DNA from: Paraclostridium hominis
Lineage (GTDB): Bacteria; Bacillota; Clostridia; Peptostreptococcales; Peptostreptococcaceae
Reading direction: 5' to 3'
Length of the DNA: 64,000 bases
Assembly (NCBI RefSeq): GCF_014306135.1
Contig: NZ_JACRWD010000001.1
Span: forward strand, 310,001-374,000
Shown: piece after piece, positions 43,789-52,527 of the stretch
Layout of the letters: each line of letters begins with the position of its first letter
Numbering within the stretch: the first letter of the stretch is position 1
The notes under the pieces: model-generated
Told to the model about the DNA's origin: nothing
Seen by the model: only the letters and a program-made list of their open reading frames with translations
Databases searched by the model: none
Made by a program: the position numbers and the translations under genes

Positions 43789-44466
43789 ATGATTGATAAT
43801 ATAGAATTATTTAAAATAGCATCTTTGATGTCTAATAATAGTTTTAGAAGTTGCAATTGTAGTAGTCGTAGTAACGGATTTGATATGTTGTTAATAAATT
43901 TACTAGAAGCGATAGCAAGTAAAAATCAAGTATATAATATTCAAAATGTAAACATTAATGGTGATATAAGTAAATCTGGGGTAAGTTGTAATTTAGCTAA
44001 AGAGTTAGATACGGTAAACTCTATACATAATAGCCATAAATTAAAGATATCTTCTAAAAATGAAGATATAAACACTAAAATAGAAAATGCTATATCTGTA
44101 GCATCAAAAAAGTATGGTGTTGATGAAAAATTGATAAAGTCAATAATAAAAGTTGAATCAGACTTTAATCCAAAAACTGAATCTTCAGCAGGAGCTAAAG
44201 GATTAATGCAGCTTATGCCGGAAAATTGTAGAGATTTAGGAATTACAGATCCATTTGATATTGAACAAAATATAGATGGTGGAACAAGGCACATTAAAGA
44301 GTATTTAGATAGATATCATGGCAATGTTGAGATGGCTTTAATGGCATATAATGGAGGTCCTACTAGAATGATGAGAAGGGGAGTTAGATCTTTAGAGGAT
44401 ATATATTTAATGCCAAAAGAAACTCAAAAATATGTTCCTAAAGTAATGAAATATTACAAAGGCTAA
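43789..44466 (+). CDS. Lytic transglycosylase (SLT domain), no visible signal peptide
   Basis: A 225-residue protein. The C-terminal half (from about 105) is an SLT domain with catalytic Glu in IIKVESDFNP, then AGAKGLMQLMPE and MALMAYNGGPTRM, and it ends KYVPKVMKYYKG. The N-terminal half is polar, with a CNCSSRS patch and no hydrophobic signal, so export may use another route, such as the flagellar secretion system. It stands at the head of the flagellar locus, as I recall for C. difficile, and may open peptidoglycan for the rod. Start follows AGAGGTG. Confidence 0.85.
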   Translation: MIDNIELFKIASLMSNNSFRSCNCSSRSNGFDMLLINLLEAIASKNQVYNIQNVNINGDISKSGVSCNLAKELDTVNSIHNSHKLKISSKNEDINTKIENAISVASKKYGVDEKLIKSIIKVESDFNPKTESSAGAKGLMQLMPENCRDLGITDPFDIEQNIDGGTRHIKEYLDRYHGNVEMALMAYNGGPTRMMRRGVRSLEDIYLMPKETQKYVPKVMKYYKG

Positions 44467-44523
44467 AATTTTATTTAACCTATATATAGTAGTATGTATG
44501 TTCCTTATTTATGGAGAAAAAAT

Positions 44524-45816
44524 ATGAAAAAAAGACAACTAAAAAAGATTAAGAAAAATATATTTTTGCATATACCAAGAAAAGACAATCTTACAGGTGT
44601 ATACAATAAAAAGTATTTTTGTAATTATATAAAATGGAAGTCAAATGGAACTATAATAAGAGTTGAAATTGATGGAATAAACTTTATAAATATTAATTAT
44701 GGAGTTGAAAAAGGTAATAAGATAATAAAATTTATAGCTAAAAATTTAAGTTATAAATGTAAAGATATGATTTTAGCTAGACTATCAAATTTTGCATTTG
44801 CTATATATACACCAAATGTAAATGAAGTATATATTAAAAATTTTATGAATAATATAATGGCTACATTGTTAGATAAAGTTGAAAATAAGTATAAGATATA
44901 TATTCAATTTAATATTGCAGCTGTTATATATAAAGACAAAGATTTAAATATAGAAGATGCTACCAGTAAATTGGAAGTTTGCATGTCTAGTTTGTCAAAA
45001 AAAAGAAGTGGATTTGAAATTTATAATGAAAGATATGATGATTATATAAGTATAAAATCTATAGAAGAAGCTATAAAAAAAGAAGAAATACAATTATATT
45101 ATCAACCAAAAGTTGATTTGCAAAGTGGAGAGATAGTTGGAGTAGAAGCGTTGATAAGGTGGTTTAGCTTTGAACATGGATATATAAATCCAGAAAAACT
45201 AATAGCTTTTTCTGAAGAATATGGATATATAAATATACTTGGGAAATGGATATTGGAAAAAGCTTGTGAAGATATAAAATATTTAAATGAGATATTGAAT
45301 ACAGAAATAGATCTATCCGTTAATATATCCCCAAATCAACTAGATAATGAATTTTTTATTAAAGATTTGATAAACAGTATAAATAAAATAAACTTTAAAT
45401 TTAACTTATTGAAACTAGAATTAACTGAGAGTGAAAATATAGAAGATATTATAAAAATAAATGATATAATAAACGAAATAAAAAGTACAGGGATAAAAAT
45501 ATCTATAGATGATTTTGGTAAAGGATTTAATTCTATAAATTATATAAAAAATTATAGTGTAGATGAAATAAAAATAGATAAATCATTAGTAGAATACATG
45601 AATGTAAATCCTATGTTTATCAAAAATTTAATAAAGATGATTCATACAACTAAAACAAAGGTTGTAGCAGAGGGAGTAGAAACTGAATCAGAATATTTAA
45701 TGTTAAAAAATATAAAGTGTGATTTAGTACAAGGGTACTATTGTTATAAACCTATGAGTTTAAATGAATTAATAGATGTAGTAGGAAAAGGTAAATATAA
45801 AAGTATGACAAATTAG
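44524..45816 (+). CDS. c-di-GMP phosphodiesterase: degenerate GGDEF plus intact EAL domain
   Basis: A 430-residue cytoplasmic protein. Residues 20-165 resemble GGDEF (LTGVYNKKYF...) but the active site reads RLSNFAF instead of GGDEF, so no cyclase activity is expected. Residues 175-425 form an EAL domain with all catalytic positions: EAL (208-210), Asn268, Glu299/Glu302 in ELTES, Asp329-Asp330 in DDFGKGF, Lys350, Glu383 in AEGVE and Gln403. It should hydrolyse c-di-GMP. The ATG at 44524 is seven bases after GGAG; an upstream ATG at 44494 lacks a site. It lies upstream of flagellar genes controlled by a c-di-GMP riboswitch. Confidence 0.88.
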   Translation: MKKRQLKKIKKNIFLHIPRKDNLTGVYNKKYFCNYIKWKSNGTIIRVEIDGINFININYGVEKGNKIIKFIAKNLSYKCKDMILARLSNFAFAIYTPNVNEVYIKNFMNNIMATLLDKVENKYKIYIQFNIAAVIYKDKDLNIEDATSKLEVCMSSLSKKRSGFEIYNERYDDYISIKSIEEAIKKEEIQLYYQPKVDLQSGEIVGVEALIRWFSFEHGYINPEKLIAFSEEYGYINILGKWILEKACEDIKYLNEILNTEIDLSVNISPNQLDNEFFIKDLINSINKINFKFNLLKLELTESENIEDIIKINDIINEIKSTGIKISIDDFGKGFNSINYIKNYSVDEIKIDKSLVEYMNVNPMFIKNLIKMIHTTKTKVVAEGVETESEYLMLKNIKCDLVQGYYCYKPMSLNELIDVVGKGKYKSMTN

Positions 45817-45845
45817 CTATAAGTTAATTTTATTAGAGGTTGATT

Positions 45846-46271
45846 ATGAAAATAAGTGATTTTAAAATAGTGCAAGAAACTGCAAATATAGATACTAGAA
45901 AAATTAAACAGGGAATAAGTTTTAGTGAGAGTTTTAATCAAGTTAACAAATTAAAAACAAAAGAAGAAGTAGATAAATATTTAAATCAGATAAAAGAGAT
46001 AGGTAAAAAGTTAATACATACAAAAGGGTATACAGATGTAATTAATTACAAACAAGTTATACAAAAATATTTAAAATCTGTGGTTGAATATGCTTATGAA
46101 ATAGATAAAAAAGATAGTTTTTGGAATCAAAACTACTTTAGAACAGTAAATGTAGTAAATGAAAAATTAGAAAGTATAACTAGAGATTTTTTTAATGATG
46201 AAAAAGAAAATATAGATATGGCATCACAAATTGATGAAATTAATGGACTTTTAATTGATTTATATTTATAA
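45846..46271 (+). CDS. YaaR/DUF327 family protein
   Basis: A 141-residue helical protein. It matches the DUF327 pattern: a variable N-terminus with SFSESFNQ, then LNQIKEIGKKLIHT, YKQVIQKYLKSVVEYAYEI, and the C-terminal IDEINGLLIDLYL. Function is unknown; in this context it may be linked to flagella. ATG at 45846 six bases after AGAGGT is preferred over the TTG at 45840. Followed closely by fliN. Confidence 0.75.
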   Translation: MKISDFKIVQETANIDTRKIKQGISFSESFNQVNKLKTKEEVDKYLNQIKEIGKKLIHTKGYTDVINYKQVIQKYLKSVVEYAYEIDKKDSFWNQNYFRTVNVVNEKLESITRDFFNDEKENIDMASQIDEINGLLIDLYL

Positions 46272-46290
46272 GATATAAGGAGATAAATTT

Positions 46291-46614
46291 ATGCAAAATG
46301 AAAAACAAACAAAAGAAGTTTATGAGCCTAAATTTGAACAATTAGAATTAGGCGAATTAGAACCTATAAATGCTATAGAATCTATATCTGAGGCTAAGAT
46401 GGAGTTGGAAGTTTTAGTAGGATCTACTCGTGAAAAGATAGAAAAAATAGTGAATTTTAAGGTTGGAGATGTAATACAGCTTGAAAAAAGTTTAGAAGAT
46501 CCTCTAGATATAAACGTAAATGGAGTTAATATAGCAAGTGGAGAAAGTATGATAATTCATGATAGAATAGCAGTAAGATTATCAAAAATAAAATCAATGC
46601 AAGAAGAATATTAA
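46291..46614 (+). CDS. fliN: Flagellar motor switch protein FliN (short form)
   Basis: C-ring component. The 107-residue protein has an acidic N-terminus (about 30 residues) and a SpoA/FliN C-terminal domain: MELEVLVGSTREKIEKIVNF, KVGDVIQLEKSLEDPLDINVNG, and a closing HDRIAVRLSKI. Length matches stand-alone FliN, lacking the CheY-phosphatase part of FliY. Start follows AAGGAGAT. It is separated from the main fliF-fliG operon, as in C. difficile. Confidence 0.88.
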   Translation: MQNEKQTKEVYEPKFEQLELGELEPINAIESISEAKMELEVLVGSTREKIEKIVNFKVGDVIQLEKSLEDPLDINVNGVNIASGESMIIHDRIAVRLSKIKSMQEEY

Positions 46615-46634
46615 AATTCTTGAGGAGGTATATT

Positions 46635-46895
46635 TTGAAAGTTAGCAATGATGTGAAAGTAGCGTTCAATAATATATATAAAATGGATAAAATAAAAAAT
46701 CATAATAATTATAAAAACAAAAATAATGCAGATACATTAGAAATATCTGAATTAGGTAAATATTTAAGCAAAGTTAATTCAAAAGAAGAATCAATAGATA
46801 TGGAAAAAATTAATAGATTAAAAAAACAAATCGAAAGTGGAACTTACAAAGTAAATTCTAGAGACTTAGCAAAAAAGATAATTGAAAAACTTTAG
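46635..46895 (+). CDS. flgM: Anti-sigma-28 factor FlgM
   Basis: Binds and inhibits the flagellar sigma factor until the hook is finished. The 86-residue protein ends in the typical FlgM helix pair: MEKINRLKKQIESGTYKVNSRDLAKKIIEKL region, with the IxxGxYxVDxxxxAxK pattern (ESGTYKVNSRDLAKKI). TTG at 46635, six bases after AGGAGG, is the likely start; the TTG at 46620 lies before the ribosome site. Target promoter for sigma-28 is seen before fliC. Confidence 0.88.
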   Translation: MKVSNDVKVAFNNIYKMDKIKNHNNYKNKNNADTLEISELGKYLSKVNSKEESIDMEKINRLKKQIESGTYKVNSRDLAKKIIEKL

Positions 46896-46907
46896 GAGGA
46901 AAAAGAT

Positions 46908-47321
46908 TTGAACCCTGAATTAAAAGTTGTAATATATGAACAAAGAAAGTTATTTAAAAAATTATTGGATTTATTAGATGAACAACATGAGTTCATTATT
47001 AATAAAGAAGTAACAAAAATGGATAAAATAGCTAAAGATTTAGAGAATATATCAAGGGATATAGCTAAGTTAGAAATACAAAGAAGAAATATAATTACAG
47101 AAGAAGTTAGTATGAGTTCTTTGATTGAAAATTGTGAAGATGAGAAAATTAAAGAAGCATATGAAGAAATAAAATCAAATATAAAAATGATTGAATTGCA
47201 AAAAGAAGCAAATCAAACTCTTTTAAAACAAAGATTATTTTTTACAAAAAAAATGATGAATGTTATAAAACCAAATCAAGGAATAGGTACTTACAATGCT
47301 TATGGGCAAGTAGGTAAATAG
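46908..47321 (+). CDS. flgN: FlgN-type export chaperone
   Basis: Chaperone for hook-filament junction proteins FlgK and FlgL. The 137-residue protein is almost entirely helical/coiled-coil (YEQRKLFKKLLDLLDEQHEFI... KLEIQRRNII) and carries a C-terminal IGTYNAYGQ, the typical FlgN tail. TTG start behind AGGAGG. Position between flgM and flgK is standard. Confidence 0.85.
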   Translation: MNPELKVVIYEQRKLFKKLLDLLDEQHEFIINKEVTKMDKIAKDLENISRDIAKLEIQRRNIITEEVSMSSLIENCEDEKIKEAYEEIKSNIKMIELQKEANQTLLKQRLFFTKKMMNVIKPNQGIGTYNAYGQVGK

Positions 47322-47339
47322 GAGAAATGGAGAGAAACT

Positions 47340-48614
47340 ATGACAGGATTATTAGGTAGCTTACAATCAGCAAGAACAGGAATGAGTGTAAGTCAAGCAT
47401 CAATACAAACAACTTCTCATAATATCAATAATATGAATACTCCTGGGTATTCAAGACAAAAAGTAGAACAAAGTGCAAGAAGTGCATATAGTTACCCAGG
47501 ATACAACAGTACTTTAGGTGCAGGTCAACTAGGTACAGGAGTTGAAGCTACAGACATTACTAGAATAAGAAACACTTTTTATGATTTCCAATTTAGAAGT
47601 GAAAGTCATAATTATGGAGAAATAGAGATTAAATATGATCACTATACTACTATGGAAACTATATTTAATGAACCATCAGAAAATGGAATATCAGCATCTA
47701 TAAATAACTTCTTTACAAGCTGGCAAGAGCTTTCTAAAAACCCAAAGGATAAGGGATCAAAAGATATAGTTATACAAAATAGTGACTATCTATCAAAAAA
47801 AATAAGTCAAGTTTATAATAAATTAGATAATTTAAGCGAAAGTGCACAAATAAAATTAAATGAAAATATAAAAGAAATAAACGGGAAACTAGATCAATTA
47901 AAAGAATTAGAAAGACATATCAAATTAGTTCAAGGTAGCGGGAAATCTCCTAATGACTTATTAGATGAAAGAGATAAAATTTTAGATGATCTAAGTTTTA
48001 AAATGAATATTCAAGATGAAAATGTTCAAAAATTATTAAAAGAAAAGCTAGAAAATGGAAAAGATATAACGGAAGCTGACCTTAAAGGTATAAAAGGTGT
48101 ATCAGGTGAAATAAAAGGTTCGCTAGATATGATAGAGAAAATAAAAGGCTTTAAAGATGATGTGAAAAAACTAGCTGAAGGTATAACAGATAATGTAAAT
48201 AAAACTTTAGGAATTGATTTTTTTGAAGTTGGAGATAAACCAATATTAAAAGTAAAAGATGATATATTAAGTAAAAAAACAGATATAAATATATCATCAG
48301 AAACAGCACAAAAGATGTATAAGTTAAAAGATGAGAAAGTTTCTATAGGTGGAGAAAACATGACTATCAATAACTTTTACAATGATATAATTCAAAGACT
48401 AGGAAATGAATCTCAAGAAGTTATAAGAAATGAAAAAAATCAAAGTAAAATTTTAAAAGATGTTGATAATTCAAGACTTAACGTATCTGGAGTAACTTTA
48501 GATGAAGAAATGATAAACTTAGTTCAATTCCAACATGCATATAATGCAAGTGCTAAAGTGATTTCAACTATAGACTCATTATTAAATGTTGTAATAAATG
48601 GATTAATAAGATAA
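47340..48614 (+). CDS. flgK: Flagellar hook-associated protein 1 (FlgK)
   Basis: First junction protein between hook and filament. N-terminal rod-type motif SHNINNMNTPGYSRQKV and C-terminal helix NLVQFQHAYNASAKVISTIDSLL are conserved and form the D0 core. At 424 residues it is shorter than many FlgK proteins (about 500-550), so the central exposed domain is reduced. Start follows GGAGAG. Confidence 0.93.
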   Translation: MTGLLGSLQSARTGMSVSQASIQTTSHNINNMNTPGYSRQKVEQSARSAYSYPGYNSTLGAGQLGTGVEATDITRIRNTFYDFQFRSESHNYGEIEIKYDHYTTMETIFNEPSENGISASINNFFTSWQELSKNPKDKGSKDIVIQNSDYLSKKISQVYNKLDNLSESAQIKLNENIKEINGKLDQLKELERHIKLVQGSGKSPNDLLDERDKILDDLSFKMNIQDENVQKLLKEKLENGKDITEADLKGIKGVSGEIKGSLDMIEKIKGFKDDVKKLAEGITDNVNKTLGIDFFEVGDKPILKVKDDILSKKTDINISSETAQKMYKLKDEKVSIGGENMTINNFYNDIIQRLGNESQEVIRNEKNQSKILKDVDNSRLNVSGVTLDEEMINLVQFQHAYNASAKVISTIDSLLNVVINGLIR

Positions 48615-48628
48615 TTTAGGAGGCAGAC

Positions 48629-49561
48629 ATGAGAATAACAGACTCTTCAATGATTAGAAATCATATGTATGATACACAACAAAGCTTACAAAGAAGGGAT
48701 GCTTTAAATAGACAGCTTGATTCGGGAAAACAAATTAATAGAGTATCGGATGATCCGCACAAAGCTATAAAAATAATGAATTTAAACAATGAAATTAAAT
48801 ATACAGAAAAATATAATCAAAATATAGATGAAACTGTAGGTTGGATGAATAATACAGATTCATCTTTAGAAGAAATTGGAAATATTTTAGGTGAAATAAA
48901 AACAAGTTTGTTAAAAGTAGGTAATGGAACTTACTCAGATGAAGAAATAAAAGCTATACATGCAGAAGTTAATGAAAAAATTAAAGAACTAGGAGAATCA
49001 TTAAATACATCTCATGGAGGCAGACATATGTTTTCTGGAACAGAAGTTGATGAAGTTCCAGTATCATTTGAAGAAAAAGATGGAGTTGTTACATTAAAAT
49101 TAAATCCAGCTATAAATAATAAAGATTTAAAAGCTGAAATTTCAGATGGAATAACTGTAGATTATAATATTTCAGCTAAAGAAATTTTTGAAAATGATGG
49201 GAAAAACTATTTAGATCAAATAAATAATTTATCTAAGCTTATGAATGATATATCAAATGGTAAGGATGTAGAAAAAAATAAAAAAGAATTACTAGGAAAT
49301 GTAAAAGATGATATAGATAAATTTTTTAATCATAGTGTAAATACAAGAACTACTTTTGGAGTTAGAGTAAATACAGCAGAAAAAATAAAAGATTTTAATG
49401 ATGAAAATATATTAAATATGAAAGGTGTATTATCTTTAGAACAAGACGTAGACCATATAAATAAATTTATAGAATTAAAATCAGCAGAAATGCTTTATAA
49501 TGTATCAATTCAAGTTGGTTCTAAATTAATACAACCTAGTATAATGGATTATTTAAGATAG
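48629..49561 (+). CDS. flgL: Flagellar hook-associated protein 3 (FlgL)
   Basis: Second junction protein. The 310-residue sequence begins MRITDSSMIRNHMYDTQQSL, shares the flagellin-like SGKQINRVSDDPHKAI motif and includes SHGGRHMFSGTE; it ends with a helix KSAEMLYNVSIQVGSKLIQ. Start follows AGGAGG, 15 bases after flgK. Confidence 0.93.
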   Translation: MRITDSSMIRNHMYDTQQSLQRRDALNRQLDSGKQINRVSDDPHKAIKIMNLNNEIKYTEKYNQNIDETVGWMNNTDSSLEEIGNILGEIKTSLLKVGNGTYSDEEIKAIHAEVNEKIKELGESLNTSHGGRHMFSGTEVDEVPVSFEEKDGVVTLKLNPAINNKDLKAEISDGITVDYNISAKEIFENDGKNYLDQINNLSKLMNDISNGKDVEKNKKELLGNVKDDIDKFFNHSVNTRTTFGVRVNTAEKIKDFNDENILNMKGVLSLEQDVDHINKFIELKSAEMLYNVSIQVGSKLIQPSIMDYLR

Positions 49562-49576
49562 TCAGGAGGAATAACT

Positions 49577-49975
49577 ATGAATATAACATTTGAAAAAGGA
49601 CTTCCTGGATTTGAAAATTATAAAACTTTTAATCTTTGTGATATTGAAGGTGATTCTAAATTTAAATTAATCAACTCCATAGAAGAAGAAAATATAGGAT
49701 TTATAGCCATATCTCCTTTTTGTGTAAAAAAAGATTATGAAATAAATTTAGATGATGAAACTATAAAGTCATTACAAATAGAAACACCTAATGATGTATT
49801 ATTATTAAATATAATAACTTTAGGAAAAACCTTAGAAAAAAGTACAGTGAATTTAAAAGCTCCTATAATAATAAATATAAAAAATAATAAAGGTAAACAA
49901 TTAATATTACAAGATGATAAATATCAAATAAAAGAACCTTTAATAGGAAGTGATAAAAATGTTAGTAATTACTAG
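49577..49975 (+). CDS. fliW: Flagellar assembly factor FliW (CsrA antagonist)
   Basis: Binds CsrA and flagellin, coupling flagellin synthesis to export. The 132-residue protein has the family features FEKGLPGFENYKTFNL near the start, FIAISPFCVKKDYE and LKAPIIINIKNNKGKQLILQ. Its 3' end overlaps csrA by 17 bases, which supports coupled expression. Start follows AGGAGG. Confidence 0.93.
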   Translation: MNITFEKGLPGFENYKTFNLCDIEGDSKFKLINSIEEENIGFIAISPFCVKKDYEINLDDETIKSLQIETPNDVLLLNIITLGKTLEKSTVNLKAPIIINIKNNKGKQLILQDDKYQIKEPLIGSDKNVSNY

Positions 49976-50171
49976 GAAAAAAGATGAATCTATACTAATT
50001 GGAGACGATATAGAAATAAAAATTATAAAGATAGATGATGGAAGTGTTAAATTAGCTATTGATGCACCAAGAGATAAGGTGATACTTAGAAAAGAAATAT
50101 ATGAAAATGTAAAAGATGAAAATTCAAAAGCTATAGCTAATATTGATGATATTTTTAAGTTATTTAAGTAA
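49959..50171 (+). CDS. csrA: Carbon storage regulator CsrA
   Basis: RNA-binding dimer that blocks translation by occupying GGA motifs. The 70-residue protein starts MLVITRKKDESILIGDDIEI, with the conserved LxxTRK first strand, and has APRDKVILRKEIY with the RNA-contacting Arg. ATG at 49959 follows AGGAAG; the upstream GTG (49950) overlaps the site. Its likely target in this locus is the fliC leader (hairpin at 52491-52502). Confidence 0.93.
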   Translation: MLVITRKKDESILIGDDIEIKIIKIDDGSVKLAIDAPRDKVILRKEIYENVKDENSKAIANIDDIFKLFK

Positions 50172-50185
50172 GTGAGGAGAAATTT

Positions 50186-50569
50186 ATGTATACGGCAAAT
50201 CCATACAATACATATAAACAAAATTCTGTAAACACAGCATCTAAAGAACAATTATTACTTATGTTATTAGATGGTGCGGTTAAATATACAAAGATAGCTA
50301 GATTAGCTATAATAGATAAAAATATGGAAAGAGCACATAAAGAATTAGTTAGAGTTCAAGATATATTTTTAGAACTTATGATAACTATAGACAAAGATTC
50401 TAGTAAATATATGCAAAATTTATATAATGTTTATGAATTTATAAAAAGTGAATTATCTAGAGCTAATATAAAAAAAGATGTAAAGATAATAGACAATGTA
50501 TTACCTTTAATAGAAGAAATAAGAGATATGTGGTATGCAGTTGATAGAAAAATAAAGACTGGTAAATAG
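50186..50569 (+). CDS. fliS: Flagellin chaperone FliS
   Basis: Keeps flagellin unfolded before export. The 127-residue helical protein begins MYTANPYNTYKQNSVNTASKEQLLLMLLDGAVKY, the standard FliS N-terminus with the NPY-x-x-Y and LLMLLDGA motifs. Start follows GAGGAG. Located before fliD, as usual. Confidence 0.93.
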   Translation: MYTANPYNTYKQNSVNTASKEQLLLMLLDGAVKYTKIARLAIIDKNMERAHKELVRVQDIFLELMITIDKDSSKYMQNLYNVYEFIKSELSRANIKKDVKIIDNVLPLIEEIRDMWYAVDRKIKTGK

Positions 50570-50580
50570 GAGGCATAATT

Positions 50581-52077
50581 ATGACAAGGGTAAATAGTGT
50601 AAGGTTACCAGGGCTTGCAACGGGAATGGAAACTGATAGTGTAGTAAAACAAATGCTTTCAGGAGAACAAAATAAAGTTGATAGAGCAAAACAAAAAGAA
50701 CAGACTATAAAATGGCAACAAGAAATATATAGGGATGTGATGAAAGATATAAAAAGTTTTCAAGATAAATATTTTTCAGTAACATCAAAAGATTCTATAA
50801 TAAGTTCAAAAGCTTGGAATTCATTAAAAGTATCAAGTTCTAATGAAAAAGTAATGACTGCAACTGGAAGTGCAGGTGCAAATGATATAGATTATAGTTT
50901 TACTGTCGAGCACTTAGCTAAACCTGCAAGTTTATCATCTGACAAGCTTTTAAAAAATGGAGATCAAATAACGAAAGATGTTAAATTATCAGAGTTAGGA
51001 TTAACAGGAGAAAGTAAATTTTCTATAAAATATGGAGATGGAGAAAAAGAAATATCAAAAGAAATAACTATAAATTCTGATGATACTATGGATTCTTTAA
51101 TAGCAAAGATAAATGAAAGTACTGATGGTAAAGTAAAAGCAAGTTTTAGTGAAATGACAGGAAAGCTTACTATTAAAACTAATAAAACAGGTAAAAGTTC
51201 TAAACTAAATATTGTTGATTCTAAAAATAATCCATCTGATGCATTAAAGTTTTTAGGATTAGGTAACAAAGTCGAAGGAGAAAATGCTGAAATAAAAGTT
51301 AAATCAAGTGACAAAACATTTGACAAAACATTAGAGCAAGAATCAAATTCATTTACTATAGATGGAATAAACTATAGCGTCCATGCTGAAGGAACTACAG
51401 AAATAAATTCAACTCAAGATGTAGAACCTGTAGTTGAAAATATGAAAAAGTTTGTTGAAGATTACAACAAAATAATGGACAAGGTATATGGCCTTATAAC
51501 TGAAAAGAAAAATAAAGATTACTCACCTTTAACAGATGCTCAAAAAGAAGATATGAGTGAAAAAGAAATTGAAAAGTGGGAAAAGAAAGCTAAAATAGGA
51601 TTATTAAGAAATGATTCTGAAATGAGAAGTTTTATGGATAGTATGCAAAATGCTATATTCGGAAAAAATGCTCAGTTTTTAAATAAATGTGGATTAACTT
51701 CAAGTGAAGATTATAATAAAAGAGGACAATTATCTATAAATGAAGATAAGTTTAGAAAATCTCTTCAAAATGAAGGAGATCGAGTTTTTAAAGCTTTTGC
51801 AGGTGAAAAAACTAGTATGCTAGAAAAAATGAAAGATACTATGCATAAATATGTTGGTAGTTCATCTTCTATATTTGCGAGAAAAGCAGGGCTTGAAAAA
51901 ACTTCATCTGTTGTTAAAAACTATTATTCAGAACAATTAAAAAGACAAGAAGACATGATAAAAAGACTTCAAAGAAAAATGGATGATAGGGAAGAAAAGT
52001 TATATAAACAATTTGGACAATTAGAAGCTAGTATGAATAAATTAAATTCTCAAATGAACTACTTTGCCCAAGCATAG
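50581..52077 (+). CDS. fliD: Flagellar filament cap protein FliD
   Basis: Filament cap needed for flagellin polymerisation. The 498-residue protein opens with RLPGLATGMETDSVVKQML, the FliD N-terminal motif, and ends with a coiled-coil helix (QEDMIKRLQRKMDDREEKLYKQFGQLE) and QMNYF. The central domain is polar and lysine-rich. Start follows AGGAGG. Confidence 0.93.
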   Translation: MTRVNSVRLPGLATGMETDSVVKQMLSGEQNKVDRAKQKEQTIKWQQEIYRDVMKDIKSFQDKYFSVTSKDSIISSKAWNSLKVSSSNEKVMTATGSAGANDIDYSFTVEHLAKPASLSSDKLLKNGDQITKDVKLSELGLTGESKFSIKYGDGEKEISKEITINSDDTMDSLIAKINESTDGKVKASFSEMTGKLTIKTNKTGKSSKLNIVDSKNNPSDALKFLGLGNKVEGENAEIKVKSSDKTFDKTLEQESNSFTIDGINYSVHAEGTTEINSTQDVEPVVENMKKFVEDYNKIMDKVYGLITEKKNKDYSPLTDAQKEDMSEKEIEKWEKKAKIGLLRNDSEMRSFMDSMQNAIFGKNAQFLNKCGLTSSEDYNKRGQLSINEDKFRKSLQNEGDRVFKAFAGEKTSMLEKMKDTMHKYVGSSSSIFARKAGLEKTSSVVKNYYSEQLKRQEDMIKRLQRKMDDREEKLYKQFGQLEASMNKLNSQMNYFAQA

Positions 52078-52103
52078 TTTTATGGAGGTAGTTTTATGGA
52101 GGT
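52076..52103 (+). repeat. 14-bp tandem duplication carrying ribosome site and ATG
   Basis: AGTTTTATGGAGGT occurs twice in tandem (52076-52089 and 52090-52103). The GGAGG of the first copy serves the ATG in the second copy (52096). The ATG in the first copy (52082) would encode only seven codons. Confidence 0.8.
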
Positions 52104-52416
52104 AGTAACCAAAAAGTATAAACAAATATCATTAGATATTATAGATAAATTAGAAAATAATAACACTTATTATATTGATGAACTTTTAAACGAAAGACAA
52201 AAGATTTTAGATAATGTAAGTGATAGAAAATTATTTAAACAAATGCTTGTTGAAGATGGGATACTTGAAATAGATGAAAAAATACACTCTTTAATAAAGG
52301 AAAATATTATTAAAGTTAAGATGGAAATAGTGGAGCATAAAAAGTCTAAACAAGCAAATAACTCATATATTAACTATAATAAAGAAAATTTAAATATTTT
52401 TAATAAAAAAGTGTAA
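52096..52416 (+). CDS. FliT-like flagellar chaperone candidate
   Basis: A 106-residue helical, charged protein located between fliD and fliC, the usual place of FliT or a second small chaperone. It has KKYKQISLDIIDKLENNNTYYIDELLNERQKIL, like FliT N-terminal helices with the conserved L-x-x-R-Q-x-x-L element. Sequence similarity is too low for certainty. Its stop codon lies within the -35 element of the fliC promoter. Confidence 0.7.
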   Translation: MEVVTKKYKQISLDIIDKLENNNTYYIDELLNERQKILDNVSDRKLFKQMLVEDGILEIDEKIHSLIKENIIKVKMEIVEHKKSKQANNSYINYNKENLNIFNKKV

Positions 52417-52440
52417 AGTTTTTTAAAAGTGATCCGATAT
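52414..52440 (+). promoter_or_regulatory. Sigma-28 promoter of fliC
   Basis: TAAAGTTT (52414-52421), 11 bases, TCCGATAT (52433-52440), a near-exact match to the flagellar sigma factor consensus TAAAGTTT-N11-GCCGATAA. The first three bases are the stop codon of the preceding gene. Confidence 0.88.
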
Positions 52441-52457
52441 ATATAATTGTAAGCAAT

Positions 52458-52518
52458 ACTTGGCCAAGTAATTGTAAATAAATAAAAATAGACAAGGATG
52501 TCGTAAAAAACTAAGGAG
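52458..52518 (+). promoter_or_regulatory. CsrA-target leader of fliC
   Basis: The leader has a 5' palindrome TACTTGGCCAAGTA (52457-52470). It then has GACA-AGGA-TGTC (52491-52502), a hairpin that presents GGA in its loop, the preferred CsrA site. A second GGA lies in the ribosome site AAGGAG (52513-52518), 19 bases downstream. This two-site layout is the one known for hag control by CsrA in B. subtilis. Confidence 0.75.
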
Positions 52519-52527
52519 AGTATAAAA

